Source: Oscillatoriales cyanobacterium
GTDB taxonomy: Bacteria; Cyanobacteriota; Cyanobacteriia; CACIAM-69d
Reading direction: 5' to 3'
Assembly (NCBI GenBank): GCA_004292515.1
Contig: RDXB01000058.1
Span: 43,530-107,529 of the forward strand
DNA: 64,000 bases
In this document: one piece after another, positions 17,083 through 26,143 of the stretch
How the letters are laid out: every line of letters starts with the position of its first letter
How positions within the stretch are numbered: position 1 is the stretch's first letter
Made by a program: the position numbers and the translations under genes
Notes under the pieces: generated by a model
The model's input: the letters and a program-made list of their open reading frames with translations, nothing else
The model's database searches: none
Told to the model about the DNA's origin: nothing

Positions 17083-19122
17083 TTAGGAGGCGACGGTGGC
17101 GGCAGTGCGGCGGCGGCGGCGACCCGACGGGGTGGCAGCATTTCCAGCATCACTGGTCGAGTTGACCGAATTCATGGCTGAATTGACCGAATTCACCGAT
17201 GAATCCACTGAGGTGGCGTTGGTCGGGGCAGCCGGAGCCGGGCGATCGCGTCGTACTGCCGAGACGGGGGTAGCGATCGACTGCACCAGCACGACGACTT
17301 GCGGGGTTCCCACAAAATCACGACGCAGAAGACGCTGAAACTCCCGCTCCAACTCTACCTTTACGCCAGCCCAGTCGATGTCATCATCACTGCGCCGCTC
17401 GGGATTGGTGACAAACCGCTCAAACCGATTGCTCAGGAAGTTGGTCAAGGTTGCGCCGATCGCCCCCTTCAGCTTGGACGGATCGATGCTGCTGACCACG
17501 CCACTCATGTGGACTTGTGGTTCACCGGCCAGCTTGCCGTTGCTGTAGATGCTGGCAGCCACCGTTACTAGCCCTTCGTTGGCCAACTGCTGACGCTCGC
17601 GCAGGGCCCGATCGCTCACGACACCCGATCGCGACGCATCCACCAGTTCAATACCTGACGGCACGCTATCACCCAGCCCGATCCGATCTTGGGTCAGCTC
17701 CACCACATCGCCATTGTCAATGATCACCATGTTGCTGGCGGGGATGCCCAGGCTCTGGGCAATTTCCGAGTGCTTCACCAACATCCGGTGTTCACCATGC
17801 ACCGGCACAAAGAATTTCGGGCGCGTCAGGCTGATCATCAGCTTGTGATCTTCCTGGGAACCGTGACCGGACACGTGAATCCCCTTGTCGCGGCCGTAGA
17901 CCACGTGGGCCCCAAGCATCATCAGGCGATCGATCGTGTTGACCACAGCGATCGTGTTGCCCGGAATCGGGTTCGCCGACAGCACCACCGTATCGCCCGA
18001 TCGAATCTTGATTTGGCGGTGTTCACCCTTGGAAATGCGCGTCATTGCCGACAACGGTTCGCCCTGAGACCCCGTGGTCAAAATCAAGACTTTGTTGTCG
18101 GGATAGTTTTGCAGCTCGTGAATCGGCACGAATAAATCATCGGAGCATTTGACGTAGCCCAAATTGCGCGCGTGGGCGATCGTGTTCAGCATCGATCGAC
18201 CCAGCACCGACACCACGCGACCTTGCTTTTTGGCAATGTCCAAAATCATGTTCACCCGGTGCACGGACGAAGCAAAGGTCGTCACCAGCAAGCGACCCGG
18301 TGCATTCGAGAACACCCGCTCTAGGTTCGGATAAACCGACTTTTCCGAGGGTGTAAAGCCCGGAATTTCCGCGTTGGTCGAGTCGCTAATCAGGCACAAA
18401 ACGCCCTTTTCACCGTATTCGGCCAACCGCTGGAGGTCGAAATATTCGCCATCAACGGGCGTGTGGTCAAACTTGAAGTCACCGGTGTGGATCACCACGC
18501 CCAACGGCGTATGAATCGCCACCGAAAAACTGTCGGCCATCGAGTGGGTATTGCGGATGAATTCCACCAGGAATTTGGTTCCCACCCGCACAAATTCGCG
18601 GGGTCCAACGGTGCGGAGTTCCGTGCGATCACTCACACCCGCTTCTTCCAACTTGTCGGCGAGCAACGCCATTGCCAAGCGGGGGCCGTGAATCGTGGGA
18701 ATGTCCACTTGCTTCAGGTGGAAGGCAATGCCACCGATGTGGTCTTCGTGACCGTGGGTGACAATCATGCCCTTGATTTTGTGGCGATTGTCGCGCAGGT
18801 AGGTCATGTCCGGCAGCACGATTTGGATGCCGTGCATACCGTCGGTCGGGAACGCTAGCCCCGCATCCAGCAGCATAATTTCATCTTCATATTCAAAGAT
18901 GCAGGTGTTCTTGCCAATTTCATGCAAGCCACCCAGGGGAATAATCTTCAGGGTGCCAGCCTTACCATTGCTGACAAATTGCGTGTGGCCTTGGGCTCCG
19001 GGTTGCAAGCTGACGGGGCGATCGGCTCCTGAGTTGCTGACCAACCGGGGGGAAGATGGGGCCGAAGAATTGCCCGAATGGTTTGCCGAAGTGCGGTTTG
19101 AATTGCGACGAATCTGAGCCAT
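17083..19122 (-). CDS. rnj: Ribonuclease J
   Basis: Metallo-beta-lactamase/beta-CASP ribonuclease of 679 residues (endo- and 5' exonuclease in mRNA decay and RNA maturation). Visible are the zinc motif THGHEDHIGG (about residues 123-132), GDFKFDHTPV, SDSTNAE, TTGSQGEP and the C-terminal HVSGHG and PVHGEHRM blocks. The core is flanked by family-unusual ends: a Ser/Asn-rich N-terminal extension of about 55 residues, and a low-complexity tail with SVNSVNSAMNSVNS followed by five consecutive arginines and TAATVAS. The dapA-rnj order on one strand is the usual cyanobacterial arrangement as I recall it, but 1.18 kb separates them here. Confidence 0.95.
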   Translation of the reverse strand: MAQIRRNSNRTSANHSGNSSAPSSPRLVSNSGADRPVSLQPGAQGHTQFVSNGKAGTLKIIPLGGLHEIGKNTCIFEYEDEIMLLDAGLAFPTDGMHGIQIVLPDMTYLRDNRHKIKGMIVTHGHEDHIGGIAFHLKQVDIPTIHGPRLAMALLADKLEEAGVSDRTELRTVGPREFVRVGTKFLVEFIRNTHSMADSFSVAIHTPLGVVIHTGDFKFDHTPVDGEYFDLQRLAEYGEKGVLCLISDSTNAEIPGFTPSEKSVYPNLERVFSNAPGRLLVTTFASSVHRVNMILDIAKKQGRVVSVLGRSMLNTIAHARNLGYVKCSDDLFVPIHELQNYPDNKVLILTTGSQGEPLSAMTRISKGEHRQIKIRSGDTVVLSANPIPGNTIAVVNTIDRLMMLGAHVVYGRDKGIHVSGHGSQEDHKLMISLTRPKFFVPVHGEHRMLVKHSEIAQSLGIPASNMVIIDNGDVVELTQDRIGLGDSVPSGIELVDASRSGVVSDRALRERQQLANEGLVTVAASIYSNGKLAGEPQVHMSGVVSSIDPSKLKGAIGATLTNFLSNRFERFVTNPERRSDDDIDWAGVKVELEREFQRLLRRDFVGTPQVVVLVQSIATPVSAVRRDRPAPAAPTNATSVDSSVNSVNSAMNSVNSTSDAGNAATPSGRRRRRTAATVAS

Positions 19123-20302
19123 TTTCCTCCAGGGAATCTGCGTAATGAAATCGTAAAAAGTTCAGGCTCGATCGATCTGGTTGCAGAACGTTCGTTTGCG
19201 AAACGATTGAGACTTGAGGCTCAATCCACCCGTCATACCTTGGCTGCGATCGCACTGATCGCAGTTAGATCTCTGCTGCGGGAAACTTAGACGCTGACCT
19301 AGGTTTGATCCCCAAACCTAGGCAATTGGTGCAAGCCAGAACCCCAATGGGTTGTTTGGCTGGCTGGCAACCGAAAATCTGGATGTCGTTAGCCATCGGC
19401 CACGAAGCTATCCCCACTCTCAGCGGGAGCAACAGCGCCTGCACAACTAAAATGCGATCGAAACCACAACCGTCGTCCAGGGCTAGCTTGGGGCGATCGC
19501 GCCGCGCCGCTGCCTTGGTGTCGTAAATCGAGTTGGTTTGCACTCATGTAATCATCACCGCCAGAAGAGGTTGATCTCAATTGCATACAAGTTTTGAGGA
19601 GGATTCAAACGTCACCATCCAAGCCAGGGGTTTACCGTTATTGGGCATTAATTCAGTCACTAATCTAGTTACTAACAATTTAGGCATTCGTGCGGCTACG
19701 GGGGTATTCAGGGACTAGGGGTATTAGTTCAATCTGTAATTTAGACAGTTGGTTCCCAAGCTTTTAGAGAATCCTTCGGGACTACTTTGGGACTACTTTG
19801 GAACTGTTGTGGGGCTGTTTTGGAGATATCGCCTTCTAGAACGATCAGGGTTACGGATTTTTTGAAGAATGACTGAGAACCTGCCAAAAGCTGAGTGCCT
19901 GCCACTTAATGACTAAAAATTTAACAAGCGTCTAATCAGTAATCATTGAACCAACAGTCGTTTCATCAACCATCTAGCAAACAACCATCTAGCAAATAAT
20001 CATCTAACTGGCCATGGTCTAGCAGTCGAAAACCTGTTGTTTAAAACTTGCTACCGAAAACTTGGGGGCGGTGACCAGCGGTGGTGTGATGCGCTTGACC
20101 AGACGGTTGGCAGTGGCGGTCCATTGGGCGTGATTGGGCGAGAAATCTCAGTGGTGAAGCCCAGATTGCTGTCCTGGGGCTGCTGAGTGCGCTCGACTCA
20201 TGCAACGGCGATCGCGATGGGCGGATGGGTTCGGTCTCGGATACTGCAGGCTTTGGGTCTCGAACGCTTGCCGACTGCACTCGCCCCAGTGGTGTATCCA
20301 GC
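19123..20302. other. Long dapA-rnj spacer without recognised gene
   Basis: 1.18 kb between the dapA stop and the rnj start. Overlapping frames of 92 and 73 codons at 19265-19543 have no recognisable sequence. AT-rich phrases are duplicated (accatctagcaaa around 19970-20000; gggactacttt around 19779-19800). The stretch nearest rnj must carry its 5' leader. Confidence 0.5.
19298..19322. repeat. Perfect 10-bp inverted repeat upstream of rnj
   Basis: CCTAGGTTTG and CAAACCTAGG flank a 5-nt loop (atccc), about 176 bp upstream of the rnj start. There is no T-tract on either side, so it is not an obvious terminator; it could be an operator, an RNA hairpin in the rnj leader or a REP-like sequence. 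Confidence 0.6.
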
Positions 20303-21193
20303 TTAGGCCGGAATGAGGCTCAACTCAATCATTACTTGTTTCAGGTCTTGGCGGATGGCATCCGGGCAGGGCACCAGCGGCGATCGCGGTTTGCCCACAG
20401 ACCAGCCGCTCAGTTCGAGGGCTGCTTTCAGGGGAATCGGGTTCGTGGTCAAAAACAGCGCTTTGAACAAGGGTAACAAAGCCAGGTGCTCTGTCAAGGC
20501 ATCAGCCACCCGACCGGCTTCAAACGATCGAATCATCGATTGCAAGCGATCGCCCACCAAGTGGCTGGCAACGCTCACCACACCCGATGCACCCACGGCC
20601 AGCATGGGCAGCGTGAGGGAATCGTCCCCAGAGTAGATCTTGAATGTGGGTGGGGTCAACCGTCGCACGGTGCTGACCTGGTCGAGATTACCGCTCGCTT
20701 CTTTGATGGCGACGATGTTATTCACCTCGGCCAACTGAGCAACGGTTTCCGGCAGCAGGTTTTGGCCCGTGCGTCCCGGAATGTTGTACAGCATCAGGGG
20801 CAACTCAGGCACAGCGGCCGCAATTTCCCGAAAGTGGGCTGCCAAACCCTCTTGGGGCGGTTTGTTGTAGTAGGGAACGACTTGCAGGGATCCGTCGAGA
20901 CCGAGCTTGGCTGCCTTTTGGGTGGCGGCGATCGCCTCGCGAGTTGAGTTAGAACCCGTGCCGGCCATCACTTTGGCGCGGTCAGCAGCCGTCTGCTTGA
21001 CCACCCGAAATAGCTCGTACTCTTCCTCCCAGGTCAGCGTTGGCGATTCACCCGTTGTCCCGCACACCACGACCGTGTCGGTTCCATGCGTCACCAGGTA
21101 GTCCGTCAGTTGCTCGACGATCGCATAGTTCACGCTGCCATCTTCGGCAAACGGTACGATCATCGCGGTCATGACTCGTCCGAAGTCAATCAC
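20303..21193 (-). CDS. dapA: 4-hydroxy-tetrahydrodipicolinate synthase
   Basis: Class I aldolase that condenses pyruvate with aspartate semialdehyde, the first committed step to lysine and diaminopimelate. The 296-residue length is typical. Diagnostic stretches are [13 protein letters not shown] (pyruvate-binding GTTGE), YYNKPPQEG, the catalytic-triad Tyr region [10 protein letters not shown] and the Schiff-base Lys in [10 protein letters not shown]. The start is ATG at 21193. It lies downstream of the agmatine pathway genes on the same strand, 115 bp after aguB. The asd gene that often precedes dapA in cyanobacteria is not next to it here. Confidence 0.96.
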   Translation of the reverse strand: MIDFGRVMTAMIVPFAEDGSVNYAIVEQLTDYLVTHGTDTVVVCGTTGESPTLTWEEEYELFRVVKQTAADRAKVMAGTGSNSTREAIAATQKAAKLGLDGSLQVVPYYNKPPQEGLAAHFREIAAAVPELPLMLYNIPGRTGQNLLPETVAQLAEVNNIVAIKEASGNLDQVSTVRRLTPPTFKIYSGDDSLTLPMLAVGASGVVSVASHLVGDRLQSMIRSFEAGRVADALTEHLALLPLFKALFLTTNPIPLKAALELSGWSVGKPRSPLVPCPDAIRQDLKQVMIELSLIPA

Positions 21194-21308
21194 CCAGTAT
21201 TTGTCCTTAATTTAGAGCGACTTGCGTTTAGTTGATGCCATCTTAGCCGATCGCGCGCCGGGTCGGCCCGATATCACCGCCGAAACTCCCTGGCCTGCCG
21301 GGGAGCGC

Positions 21309-22169
21309 TTAGGCAGACTGGGTGAGCGATCCATAAAACTCGGGTCGGCGATCGCGGAAGAAGCCAAAGCTGGCCCGATCGAGCGACGTTTGGGTCAAAT
21401 CCAACTGAGCCATTAGAATTTCAGGCTGATCGATCGCCCCCTGGGTCAGCAGCTCGCCCCGATGGTCACAGATAAAACTCGTGCCGTAGAACTTTTGTCC
21501 CTCTTCATTGCCAATGCGGTTGGCCGCCACCACGGGCACAACATTACAAACCGCATGGCCCAACATCGCCCGCATCCACATCGGCCGGGTATCCAGGTTG
21601 GGTTCTTGGGGTTCTGAGCCGATCGCCGTGGGATAGAGCAGCACCTCCGCCCCCATCAACACCATCGATCGGGCGCATTCGGGAAACCATTGATCCCAAC
21701 AAATCCCCACCCCCAGGCAACCGAACCGGGTCTGCCACACCTTAAAGCCCGTGTTGCCCGCTCGGAAGTAAAACTTTTCTTCGTAGCCGGGGCCGTCGGG
21801 AATGTGGCTTTTGCGGTAGAGACCGAGGATCGAACCATCTGCGTCGATCGTCACCAAGCTGTTGTAGTAATGCTGGCCGTCGCGCTCAAAAATCGACGTG
21901 GGAATCACCGTGCCCGTTTCCCGCGCCACCTGCTGCATCGCCACCACCGCCGGATGCTCCGTGGCCGGATAAGCTGCCGCAAAAAACTCCGCCCGCTCTT
22001 CCTTGCAAAAATAGGGCCCTTGAAATAATTCCGGCGGCAAAATCACCTGCGCCCCTTGGCTGGCGGCCTGGCGAGCGGCGGCGACAATGCGATCGATATT
22101 GTCCTGCAAATTCCAGGTTTCAAAGGCATCTTGCAGGGCAGCAACAGTGACAGTGCGATGGGTGGTCAT
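21309..22169 (-). CDS. aguB: N-carbamoylputrescine amidase
   Basis: Nitrilase-superfamily enzyme that hydrolyses N-carbamoylputrescine to putrescine, CO2 and ammonia. The catalytic triad is visible: Glu in ILPPELFQG, Lys in LYRKSHIP and Cys in GVGICWDQWFPE. The block EEKFYFRAGNTGF is characteristic of the AguB subgroup. The 286-residue length is normal. The assignment is strengthened by the agmatine deiminase gene upstream on the same strand, which supplies its substrate. The two genes are separated by a toxin-antitoxin pair. Confidence 0.94.
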   Translation of the reverse strand: MTTHRTVTVAALQDAFETWNLQDNIDRIVAAARQAASQGAQVILPPELFQGPYFCKEERAEFFAAAYPATEHPAVVAMQQVARETGTVIPTSIFERDGQHYYNSLVTIDADGSILGLYRKSHIPDGPGYEEKFYFRAGNTGFKVWQTRFGCLGVGICWDQWFPECARSMVLMGAEVLLYPTAIGSEPQEPNLDTRPMWMRAMLGHAVCNVVPVVAANRIGNEEGQKFYGTSFICDHRGELLTQGAIDQPEILMAQLDLTQTSLDRASFGFFRDRRPEFYGSLTQSA

Positions 22170-22224
22170 GGCTTGAAAGGAGTTAAAGAGTTGACAGTTG
22201 AAAGGGATAGCGCAACGAGTCTAA

Positions 22225-22238
22225 AGATCTATAGATCT
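22225..22238. promoter_or_regulatory. Perfect 14-bp palindrome between hepT and aguB
   Basis: AGATCTATAGATCT lies in the 91-bp gap between the hepT stop and the aguB start. It could be an operator or a short RNA hairpin; no regulator is identified. Confidence 0.35.
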
Positions 22239-22260
22239 ATGGAAATCGCTTTGGGTTCGC

Positions 22261-22617
22261 TTATGGATCGTTGACTTTCTCGGAAAGAATTGCAAATTCT
22301 AGCTTGGGCAGCAAATTCGGAAGTTCTTGAGTAACCACTTGCCAAACAAGTTCTAGATCAATTTCAAAATAAGCGTGAACCAAGCGATTTCTCATGCCAA
22401 TCATGGCTCGCCAAGGAATTTCTGGATAACGGCTTTGGCAATCCGAAGAGATACGATTAGCTGCTTCTCCAATAATTTCGATTTCCTTGACTAAGGCAAT
22501 AACCAGTAAGCGATTACTCTCGAACTCAAGTTGCTGAACTCCTTGAATAAAGGCGATGGCTTCTTGTGCAGCATCTCGCATGTGCTGGAGCCTTGTGTAA
22601 TCATCAATAATACTCAT
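22261..22617 (-). CDS. hepT: HepT toxin, HEPN domain (type VII TA)
   Basis: 118-residue helical HEPN (DUF86) protein. It carries the RX4HXY ribonuclease motif as R76-NRLV-H81-A-Y83. In the characterised HepT/MntA pairs this Tyr is AMPylated by MntA, which silences the toxin. Other family blocks are EIIGEAANRIS and PWRAMIGMRNRLVH. It starts 21 bp downstream of mntA, the usual antitoxin-first order. The pair is intact: no frameshift and both active-site motifs present. Its codon use contains fewer HIP1 sites than the flanking aguA and aguB genes, suggesting later arrival. Confidence 0.92.
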   Translation of the reverse strand: MSIIDDYTRLQHMRDAAQEAIAFIQGVQQLEFESNRLLVIALVKEIEIIGEAANRISSDCQSRYPEIPWRAMIGMRNRLVHAYFEIDLELVWQVVTQELPNLLPKLEFAILSEKVNDP

Positions 22618-22638
22618 GAATATTGTTGAGATCTGGAC

Positions 22639-22974
22639 TCAAGCTTGTTTGTAGAGAATATAGGCTTCGGATAAAACGCGATCGCGGAAATATCGGCTGA
22701 GTTCCGCTGGCGTTCGTAAATCAACGGGTTTTCCAAATAGCTGAGTTAGCTCATCCTGCATCGTCACAATCTGAAAGCCGGGCGTTTTACCCGGCAAAAA
22801 CTGCACCAAAATATCCACATCACTGTCATCGCGAAAGTCATCGCGCAAAACAGAACCAAAGAGCGCTAACACTTGAATGTGGTGACGCTGGCAAAAATCC
22901 TGAATTGCCAGTTCGGGGATTGCAATTGGGAGGGCTTGAGGAGCTACTTGGTGGGTAATTGGGCGATCGAGCAT
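22639..22974 (-). CDS. mntA: MntA antitoxin, minimal nucleotidyltransferase (type VII TA)
   Basis: 111 residues from the ATG at 22974; a longer frame to 23091 would overlap aguA and is rejected. It shows the minimal nucleotidyltransferase signature GSX10DXD as G40-S41 to D52-V53-D54 (FGSVLRDD...DSDVDILV). MntA uses ATP to AMPylate the HEPN toxin. An extra N-terminal segment of about 25 residues precedes the core. It lies 23 bp after the aguA stop and 21 bp before hepT, so all four genes may be co-transcribed. The gene symbol here is the TA antitoxin, not the manganese transporter. Confidence 0.9.
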   Translation of the reverse strand: MLDRPITHQVAPQALPIAIPELAIQDFCQRHHIQVLALFGSVLRDDFRDDSDVDILVQFLPGKTPGFQIVTMQDELTQLFGKPVDLRTPAELSRYFRDRVLSEAYILYKQA

Positions 22975-22997
22975 AGAAGGATTCCAAATTGCGATCG

Positions 22998-24038
22998 CTA
23001 GCGGGGTTGCTGTTGGGAAATGCAGTGGAAGGAGCCACCCCCTCGCAGGATATTTTTGGCGGGCAAACCGATCACGTCCCGATCGCCCCACACCTCACGC
23101 AAGTCCTGGGCGATCGCCTGCAAAGCCGCCACCGCCGCCCCATCAAAAGGCGAACCGTATTGGGGCACAATCACCCGCGTATTGCTGATATAGAAATTGA
23201 CATAGCTGGCGGCCATCAGCTCGCCGTCTTTGTCTTCCACGCGACCCGGTGATGGGATGGTCAGCACCTCGATCGCCCGGCCCTTGGCATCCCGCGCCGC
23301 CTTGAGGGTGGCGATCGCCGCGAGCAGGGCCTCCCGGTTCGGATCATCGGGGCCGCTGGGTTCCATGCACACCACTTTCCCCGGAGCCACAAACCGCGCC
23401 AAATTGTCCACATGGCCGTCGGTGTGGTCGTTTTGCAGCCCGTCGCCCAGCCAGATGATCTGCTCAATGCCCAAGTTGGATTTCAGCTTGGCTTCGATGG
23501 CCGCCTGCGATAGGTCGGGGTTGCGGTTGGGATTCAGCAAGCATTGGCCCGTGGTCAGCAGTGTGCCTTCGCCGTCGTGGTCGATCGCCCCGCCTTCGAG
23601 CGTCCAAGGGTGCGGCAAAAAGTCCACCCCCGCTTGTAGGGCGACCCGTTCTGCCACCGAGTCGTCATAGTCGAGCAGATATTTACCGCCCCAACCGTTG
23701 AACCGAAACCCGATCGCCACCGGTTCCCCCAAGCTGTCGCGCAGAAACAGCGGCCCCGTATCCCGCAACCAAATATCCCCAAAAGGCTCGTCATAGATCG
23801 TTGCGCCCAGGGGTTCCAAGACCGCTTGGGCTTCGGCGACTTGGGCGGAACCGCAGGCGAGGACGTGCAGCGCTTCCCCGCGCGGCCGGCCGGTGGCGGG
23901 GTCGCAATCGGCGATCGCCTGGGCCAGACCCAACACCTCCGACTGCACATCGCGATAGGCATCGAGCCACAAATCGGGATGGCTGGGCCAGGCCAACCAC
24001 ACCGCCGTATGTTCGTGCCATTCAGGGGGGAAGTACAT
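22998..24038 (-). CDS. aguA: Agmatine deiminase
   Basis: Guanidino-group-modifying enzyme (pentein fold) converting agmatine to N-carbamoylputrescine and ammonia. The 346-residue length is typical. Recognised are the N-terminal PPEWHEHTAVWLAWP, EPFGDIWLRDTGP with the substrate-binding Asp, the TDGHVDNLARF block with the catalytic His, and the nucleophile Cys in the C-terminal GGGSFHC. It heads the minus-strand run aguA-mntA-hepT-aguB. Agmatine could come from an arginine decarboxylase; a decarboxylase-family gene lies at 39950 in this window. Confidence 0.95.
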   Translation of the reverse strand: MYFPPEWHEHTAVWLAWPSHPDLWLDAYRDVQSEVLGLAQAIADCDPATGRPRGEALHVLACGSAQVAEAQAVLEPLGATIYDEPFGDIWLRDTGPLFLRDSLGEPVAIGFRFNGWGGKYLLDYDDSVAERVALQAGVDFLPHPWTLEGGAIDHDGEGTLLTTGQCLLNPNRNPDLSQAAIEAKLKSNLGIEQIIWLGDGLQNDHTDGHVDNLARFVAPGKVVCMEPSGPDDPNREALLAAIATLKAARDAKGRAIEVLTIPSPGRVEDKDGELMAASYVNFYISNTRVIVPQYGSPFDGAAVAALQAIAQDLREVWGDRDVIGLPAKNILRGGGSFHCISQQQPR

Positions 24039-24352
24039 GGAAAATGCCGAAAATTGCAGAAATAATCGTGGGAACGAGGGCGATTAGTTGGAAATTAATT
24101 AATTGGGAATTGATTGGGAAATGAATGCTGCGCTCACCCTAGCTGACCGAGGTGAACAACCGGTTAAGCCCCACAGAATCCAACCGGCATGGAACCCCAT
24201 TCAGCCAAGAATTATCAGCTAAGAATTATCAGTCAAACATCAGTCAAAAATTAAGCGCGATCGCCCCAAAGCAACCGCGCTGATCGAACATTGCAAGCCC
24301 GGAGTCGATCGACAGACGAAACCGCCCGCGATCGCCCCAGAATTGCTGCCCA
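24039..24352. other. Intergenic stretch with small duplications
   Basis: 314 bp between aguA and the PSRP-3 gene. It contains near-tandem phrases agaattatcagctaagaattatcag and acatcagtcaaa. It should hold the aguA promoter. No gene seen. Confidence 0.5.
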
Positions 24353-24652
24353 TTAGTTGCTGCCCGTGAAAACCAAATCGGGAAACTTGTCTTGGGCTTC
24401 GGCCAGAGGACGCTTGCGGCCTTCTTCTTGCCAGTAGTTGATCACTTCCGTGGCGCGGTTCAACAACTCCACGCGATCGGACTCCGAAATCCAATGCTTG
24501 GATTCCAGTTCCGTCTTCAGTTGTTCCCACGCATCGTTCCGCGGCCAGAAGAAATAGGCCGTCAGCGGGCTGGTTCCTTTGCCCACCACTTGATCCACCG
24601 CGAGGGCGACGTTTTCTTCAAGCCAGAGAACCTTTAAAATAAACTTCGACAA
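24353..24652 (-). CDS. psrp3: 30S ribosomal protein PSRP-3 (Ycf65 family)
   Basis: 99-residue small-subunit ribosomal protein of cyanobacteria and plastids. The sequence matches the family closely: [51 protein letters not shown] and [10 protein letters not shown], ending in [10 protein letters not shown]. The start codon appears to be TTG at 24652 with GGAGG about 7 bases upstream; no ATG is available at that place. It is a single gene, divergent from the HAD hydrolase at 24951, with a 298-bp shared upstream region. Confidence 0.95.
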   Translation of the reverse strand: MSKFILKVLWLEENVALAVDQVVGKGTSPLTAYFFWPRNDAWEQLKTELESKHWISESDRVELLNRATEVINYWQEEGRKRPLAEAQDKFPDLVFTGSN

Positions 24653-24950
24653 GCTGATGCCTCCAAGATCGACTGCTACGGGTATGTGGCAAGGGTTCGG
24701 CCAGTCGGGATCTTCAGACAGAATTGATGCAACGCCAGCGGGTTTTCAACTCGTCCGGGGCGATCGCAACTGACGACAGCACAGCAGTTTATCGTACCGC
24801 AAGGGGGCAATTGGCGATCGCTTTCCCCAGTTGGTTGCCCCGATGTTGTGCCAATCTGGTCACGATCTTCTCAGGATGCCGCCGTGCTATGGTTGCGGCC
24901 GTTGCGGCAGGCTGGCCTCTCAGATTGACTGTTGATTAACCCTCTCTCCC

Positions 24951-25748
24951 ATGACTTCCCATTCCCTCCAGGCGATCGCAGTTTTTGACATTGATGGCGT
25001 AATTCGGGATGTGGGCCAGTCCTACCGCCGCGCCTTGGCTGACACGGTGGAAGCCTTTACCGAGGGTCAATTTCGCCCAACGATGGCGGATATCGACGCG
25101 ATTAAAGCCGAGGGGTCTTGGAATAATGATTGGCTGGCTTCTCAGGAATTTGTCTATCGATTTTGGGAAAGTCAAGGGCGATCGCGCGGGGCATTGACCT
25201 TGGACTACGACGAATTAGTTTTATTTTTTCAGCAGCGATATCGCGGCCCCAACCCCGATGATCCTGACAGTTGGACGGGCTACATTTGCGATGAGCCGCT
25301 GCTGGTCGATCGCGCCTACTTTGCCCAACTCACGGCTGCTCAAATCGGCTGGGGTTTTTTTAGCGGCGCTACACCGGCCTCGGCTAATTTTGTCTTGACC
25401 CAGCGGGTGGGGCTGATTGACCCGGTGTTGGTGGCGATGCATGATGCACCGGAAAAACCCGATCCGACGGGTCTGCAAATGGTGGTCGATCGCCTGGAGC
25501 CGGCCGGATTGCAACTCCCCGTGATCTACGCCGGAGACACGGCGGCAGATATGCAAACGGTGTTGAAGGCCCGCAAAACCCATCCCGATCGCTCCTGGAT
25601 CGCGGTGGGCATTTTGCCGCCCCATGCCCTGGTAGATGCGGCCACGCGCGATCGCTACAGCGCCACCTTAAAAGCCAATGGTGCAGACATCGTGCTGTCG
25701 TCGGTGACAGAGTTGACGGGCAGCCAGATCTCAAATCACCTAGCCTAG
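24951..25748 (+). CDS. HAD-superfamily hydrolase, subfamily IA
   Basis: 265-residue HAD phosphatase. The nucleophile motif is VFDIDGVIRD (about residues 11-20), motif II FFSGATPAS (Ser/Thr), and the C-terminal acidic motif YAGDTAADM. The sequence resembles the subgroup catalogued as TIGR01548, whose substrate is unknown. There is no membrane segment. It is divergent from the PSRP-3 gene and not obviously part of an operon. Confidence 0.85.
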   Translation: MTSHSLQAIAVFDIDGVIRDVGQSYRRALADTVEAFTEGQFRPTMADIDAIKAEGSWNNDWLASQEFVYRFWESQGRSRGALTLDYDELVLFFQQRYRGPNPDDPDSWTGYICDEPLLVDRAYFAQLTAAQIGWGFFSGATPASANFVLTQRVGLIDPVLVAMHDAPEKPDPTGLQMVVDRLEPAGLQLPVIYAGDTAADMQTVLKARKTHPDRSWIAVGILPPHALVDAATRDRYSATLKANGADIVLSSVTELTGSQISNHLA

Positions 25749-25870
25749 CCGATGCCAACGCAAGACATACCTTCCAAGAACTGCTTTAAGTAAACTTTAT
25801 CTGTGCCTTGAAGGAGTTGAGTCACAATTGAGATAATTGACCATCAATCTCCTTTTGGAAAAGAGAAAAC

Positions 25871-26020
25871 ATGGAAAAGAAGGCGGAAAACCAAAATTCG
25901 CACCCTCAAAAGTCTAGAAACCTACAAGATCTAAAAATCCGCAATGGTGATGAGCTGAAGTCGGTCATTGCAACCATTGAGGCGTGCAGAGGATCGATCC
26001 CATGCAGCTTGCTAGATTAG
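25871..26020 (+). CDS. Possible small protein (49 aa)
   Basis: An ATG-to-TAG frame coding for a hydrophilic, Lys-rich peptide starting MEKKAENQNSHP and ending CSLLD. It lies alone in the 395-bp gap between the HAD gene and the RTX-repeat gene. The purine-rich ggaaaagag before the ATG is a weak ribosome-binding candidate. It has no recognisable homology and may be chance; the surrounding gap otherwise shows nothing. Confidence 0.25.
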   Translation: MEKKAENQNSHPQKSRNLQDLKIRNGDELKSVIATIEACRGSIPCSLLD

Positions 26021-26143
26021 TGGACTAGACCGACGCGATGAGGCGATCGCCCATGTGGTCGTCGATGTTGCCCAGGTTGTAAACCCATTGACCTGTGATT
26101 GCTACCCGAATCGTTTTGGTGCTGAATACTTAGGGGATGATGC

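Noticed and set aside
22975..23091. Longer MntA N-terminus
   Set aside because: Would overlap the end of aguA and adds no conserved sequence.
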